Shown one piece after another: positions 14,787-17,140 of a DNA stretch of 17,140 bases (the first letter of the stretch is position 1; each line of letters begins with the position of its first letter). Position numbers and translations under genes: made by a program. The DNA comes from DASPKS01 sp035628035. Lineage in GTDB: Bacteria; Bacteroidota; Rhodothermia; Rhodothermales; Rubricoccaceae. Under the pieces are notes generated by a model. The model searched no databases, had not been told where the DNA came from, and worked only from the letters and a program-made list of their open reading frames with translations. The stretch lies in the NCBI GenBank assembly GCA_035628035.1, contig DASPKS010000168.1, positions 1 to 17,140 on the forward strand, in the 5' to 3' direction.

Positions 14787-14793
14787 TATCTTC
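14787..14793 (+). promoter_or_regulatory. Putative -7-like promoter element upstream of ptsH
   Basis: TATCTTC lies 27 nt before the TTG start at 14821, matching the adk element in sequence and spacing. It sits inside an in-frame open stretch that begins at an ATG at 14773, which argues that the ATG is not the true start. No clear -33 TTG is seen. Confidence 0.45.
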
Positions 14794-14820
14794 CAATCCC
14801 TTCTTTCCGGCCCGTTCCGA

Positions 14821-15090
14821 TTGATCACCCGCGAGGTCACCGTCCGCAACCGCGCCGGCATCCACACCCGGCCGGCCTCGATGATCGTCCGCGAGGCCTC
14901 ACGTTTCGCGGCGGAGTTCTACATCCGTAAGGACGGGTACGAGATCAACGGGAAGAGCATCATCGGCGTGATGACGCTGGCCGCGGAGCAGGGCTCCACC
15001 CTCGAGCTCGTGTTCGACGGGGCCGACGAGGACGCCGCTGCCGACGCGCTGACGGCGCTGTTCGAATCGGGCTTCGGCGAGCCGATCTAG
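14821..15090 (+). CDS. ptsH: HPr phosphocarrier protein
   Basis: HPr carries phosphate from Enzyme I to PTS components and, when Ser-phosphorylated, acts in carbon regulation. Starting at TTG 14821 gives 89 residues beginning MITREVTVRNRAGIHTRPAS. His15 falls exactly at the canonical active-site position, and Ser46 in NGKSIIGVMTL falls exactly at the regulatory position. An ATG at 14773 would add 16 residues, shift both numbers and place the TATCTTC element inside the gene, so the TTG is preferred. Ser46 in a GKSIIGVM context suggests control by an HPr kinase/phosphorylase encoded elsewhere. ptsI follows 7 nt after the stop. No EII gene is present in the window, so a role in sugar import is not supported here. 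Confidence 0.95.
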   Translation: MITREVTVRNRAGIHTRPASMIVREASRFAAEFYIRKDGYEINGKSIIGVMTLAAEQGSTLELVFDGADEDAAADALTALFESGFGEPI

Positions 15091-15097
15091 CGCGCCG

Positions 15098-16933
15098 ATG
15101 GAGCCGCCCCTCCCGCTCCCCGCCGACAGGCCGGACGAGGCGCCTGCCGCTCCGGTTGCCCGGCCGGAGTGCGTGGTGCAGGGGATCGGCGTGGCGCCGG
15201 GCGTCGCCATCGGACCGGCCCTGCTCTACCTGACGACGGACTACTCCGAGGCGCAGTCCGAGGTCGCAGAGGAGGCCGTCGAGGAGGAGGTCGAGCGGTT
15301 CGAGGAGGCCGTCCGGCGGTCCGAGCGGGAGCTGGGCAAGATCGTGACGGTTGCTCACGAGAAGGTAGGAGAGAGCTCCAGCCGCATCTTCGACGCCCAG
15401 CTCCTCGTGCTCCGCGACCACGCGTTCTACGACGCCGTCATCCGGCTCATCCGGAAGCATAAGTGGAGCGCCGGCCACGCCGTCAACGCCGTGATGGAGC
15501 GGCACATGCAGACGCTGGAGGCGAGCGGCCACCCGGCCATGCACGACCGCGCCGCCGACTTCGCCGACATCCAGAACCGCGTCCTCCGCAACCTCCAGCA
15601 GCGCAAGGCCCTCTCGAACATCGCCGCCCAGCACGTCGTCGTGGCCGACACCCTGAGCGCGGCCGACCTCCTCCTCTTCAGCCGCCGCCACGTGCTCGGC
15701 TGCGTGCTCGACTTCGGCGGGCCGACGTCCCACATCGCCATCATGGCCCGCGCGCTCGGCGTGCCGGCCGTCGTCAGCCTTCACGGGCTCTCGCAGGAGG
15801 TCCAGCCCGACGACGTGGTCGTCGTCGACGGGTTCTCGGGCCGTGTGATCTTGAACCCGGATGAGCGGACCCTCCGGTACTATCGCGGGAAGCAGGACCT
15901 CTACGCCCGCCTCCAAGCCGACCGCGAGGAGCTCGCGCCCGCGCCGGCCACCACCCTCGACGGGCACACGATCACGCTCCAGGCCAACATCGAGTTCAAG
16001 GAGGAGCTGCCGCTGCTCGCCGAGTTCGGGGCCGAGGGTGTTGGCCTCTTCCGGACCGAGATGCTGTTCCTCACGCAGGGGCGCCCCCTCGACGAGGCCC
16101 AGCAGTACGAGGTCTACCGCGAGGCCCTCCGCACGACTGACCCGCACCCGGTCACGTTCCGGCTCATCGACCTCGGCGGGGACAAGATCCTCCCGATGGC
16201 GCACCGGGAGGCCAACCCCTTCCTCGGGTGGCGCGGCATCCGCATCCTCCTCGCCAAGCCGGACCTCCTCCGGCCCCAGCTCCGCGCCATCCTCCGTGCC
16301 GCAACCGAGGGGAACGCTCGCATCCTCCTCCCGATGGTCTCGGCCCTCGACGAGTTAGTGGCCTTCCGCGCGATGTTCGATGAGGTGTGCGCCGAGCTCG
16401 CCGCCGACCGCGAGGTATTCCGCCGCGACATCCCCATCGGCGTGATGGTGGAGGTGCCGTCGGTCGCGCTGCAGGCCGCGCGCTTCGCCGAGGTGACTGA
16501 CTTCTTCTCCATCGGGACGAACGACCTCACGCAGTACACGCTCGCCGTGGACCGGGGGAATGACCTCGTTGCCGACCGCTACCGAGAGCTGCACCCGGCC
16601 GTGCTCGGCCTCGTCAAGCTGGCCGTCGACGGGGCTCACGCGGCCGGGAAGCCGGTGACGCTCTGCGGCGAGCTGGGTGCGAACCCCCGCGCGACGGTGC
16701 TCCTTGTCGGGCTCGGCCTAGACGGCCTGAGCGTCTCGCCTTCCTACCTCCCCCTCGTCAAGCGCGTTCTGCGGGCGATGACGTACGAGGAGGCCGTCGC
16801 CCTCGCCGAGCAGGCGCTGGCACAGCCCGACGCCGACGCCGTGGGCCGACTCCTCGATGAGCACCTCTCCGGCCACAACAGCGACCTCGCGCAACTGCTT
16901 CGCCCGCAGAGTGCCTCCGACACCGCCCCATGA
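15098..16933 (+). CDS. ptsI: PTS Enzyme I (phosphoenolpyruvate-protein phosphotransferase)
   Basis: Enzyme I takes phosphate from phosphoenolpyruvate and passes it to HPr. The 611-residue protein has an extra Pro/Ala-rich N-terminal leader of ~25 residues, then the swivel domain with the phospho-His in GGPTSHIAIMAR (His212). The PEP-binding barrel follows, with VGLFRTEM (Arg319), RLIDLGGDK, NPFLGWRGIR, VEVPS (Glu452), SIGTNDLTQYTLAVDR (Asn475, Asp476) and LCGELGANP (Cys523). The last reads GAN where many enzymes have AGD. All residues expected for phosphotransfer appear present, so the protein should be active. It is 7 nt from ptsH, and its stop overlaps the isomerase start (ATGA). In this setting, without EII genes, it may serve regulation. 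Confidence 0.97.
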   Translation: MEPPLPLPADRPDEAPAAPVARPECVVQGIGVAPGVAIGPALLYLTTDYSEAQSEVAEEAVEEEVERFEEAVRRSERELGKIVTVAHEKVGESSSRIFDAQLLVLRDHAFYDAVIRLIRKHKWSAGHAVNAVMERHMQTLEASGHPAMHDRAADFADIQNRVLRNLQQRKALSNIAAQHVVVADTLSAADLLLFSRRHVLGCVLDFGGPTSHIAIMARALGVPAVVSLHGLSQEVQPDDVVVVDGFSGRVILNPDERTLRYYRGKQDLYARLQADREELAPAPATTLDGHTITLQANIEFKEELPLLAEFGAEGVGLFRTEMLFLTQGRPLDEAQQYEVYREALRTTDPHPVTFRLIDLGGDKILPMAHREANPFLGWRGIRILLAKPDLLRPQLRAILRAATEGNARILLPMVSALDELVAFRAMFDEVCAELAADREVFRRDIPIGVMVEVPSVALQAARFAEVTDFFSIGTNDLTQYTLAVDRGNDLVADRYRELHPAVLGLVKLAVDGAHAAGKPVTLCGELGANPRATVLLVGLGLDGLSVSPSYLPLVKRVLRAMTYEEAVALAEQALAQPDADAVGRLLDEHLSGHNSDLAQLLRPQSASDTAP

Positions 16934-17140
16934 CCCTCTCCGAATCGCTCGGCCGCCTCGATGCCCAGGGAATGCACGGGGCCATCCGGTCCTTCCCCGA
17001 CCACCTCGCGGTGGGGTGGGAGCGCGGCGAGGCCGCCCAGGCGTGGGGCTTCACGGCCGACCAGTTCGACGGGGTGGTGGTGTGCGGGATGGGCGGCTCC
17101 GCCATCGGCGCCGACCTCGTCCGCACCCTGGCCGAGCCGG
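16930..17140 (+). CDS. Bifunctional phosphoglucose/phosphomannose isomerase (5' part, cut by window end)
   Basis: Seventy codons are visible. They begin MTLSESLGRLDAQGMHGAI, and the segment VVVCGMGGSAIGADLVRTL is the glycine-rich SIS-domain motif of the PGI/PMI family found in archaea and several bacterial groups. These enzymes interconvert glucose-6-phosphate and fructose-6-phosphate, and mannose-6-phosphate with fructose-6-phosphate. The ATG at 16930 overlaps the ptsI stop by ATGA, implying translational coupling to Enzyme I. The catalytic Glu and His regions lie beyond the window, so activity cannot be judged. A general SIS-domain sugar-phosphate protein is the main alternative. Confidence 0.82.
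   Translation, partial: MTLSESLGRLDAQGMHGAIRSFPDHLAVGWERGEAAQAWGFTADQFDGVVVCGMGGSAIGADLVRTLAEP

Noticed and set aside
1..17140. CRISPR array, tRNA, rRNA, insertion sequence or toxin-antitoxin pair
   Set aside because: Scanned for direct-repeat arrays, tRNA-like cloverleaf ends, transposase motifs and small overlapping gene pairs; none found.

Overview
The window is GC-rich, densely packed bacterial chromosome with mostly housekeeping content. The likely source is a high-GC member of the Bacteroidota/Rhodothermota side (Rhodothermales or Rubricoccaceae-like). The reasons are mixed. Four genes have a TA-N2-TT-C/G element 27-38 nt before the start codon, resembling the Bacteroidota -7 box (TAnnTTTG). 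Recognisable Shine-Dalgarno sequences are nearly absent. GTG and TTG starts are common, and a stand-alone Nfu N-terminal domain protein is present. This placement is inference from motifs and gene content, not from a marker-gene comparison.

Layout. Minus strand at the left edge: the 5' part of a Maf-type nucleotide pyrophosphatase gene (1-464, running off the window) downstream of lnt (527-2215), the apolipoprotein N-acyltransferase gene. A 174-bp divergent spacer (2216-2389) separates lnt from a plus-strand run: a ParA/Soj-type ATPase (2390-3280), a DinB/YfiT-like protein (3284-3802), an NSS-family sodium symporter (3821-5395), a lipoprotein M14 carboxypeptidase-like protein (5392-7017, start overlapping the symporter stop), a TlpA-like thiol-disulfide lipoprotein (7103-7636) and RNase D with an HRDC domain (7633-8787). 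A promoter-like spacer then leads to a secreted protein with two PPC-like beta domains (8857-9570) and a GMC flavin oxidoreductase (9578-11176). A small minus-strand Nfu_N gene (11184-11462) converges on the oxidoreductase. Diverging from it is a three-gene envelope cluster (11548-13045): a YqjE/Holin-X-like protein, a YqjD-like protein and an integral membrane protein. The right part holds adk (13109-13750), a polyprenyl diphosphate synthase (13755-14753), ptsH (14821-15090), ptsI (15098-16933) and the start of a bifunctional phosphoglucose/phosphomannose isomerase gene (16930-17140, cut by the window end).

How the genes fit together. The symporter and M14 lipoprotein plausibly form a peptide-trimming and amino-acid-uptake pair. 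HPr and Enzyme I with no EII gene alongside, and with Ser46 kept in HPr, suggest a regulatory rather than a sugar-importing phosphotransferase system, next to a hexose-phosphate isomerase. Adk and the prenyl synthase are a nucleotide/isoprenoid housekeeping pair. Several lipoproteins are encoded here together with an Lnt whose catalytic cysteine is not at its expected position; this is the most surprising single observation.

No tRNA, rRNA, CRISPR array, insertion sequence, prophage or defence island was recognised. No gene-free stretch exceeds 300 bp. I do not see convincing evidence of a wholly new multi-gene system; the findings are specific anomalies worth checking.
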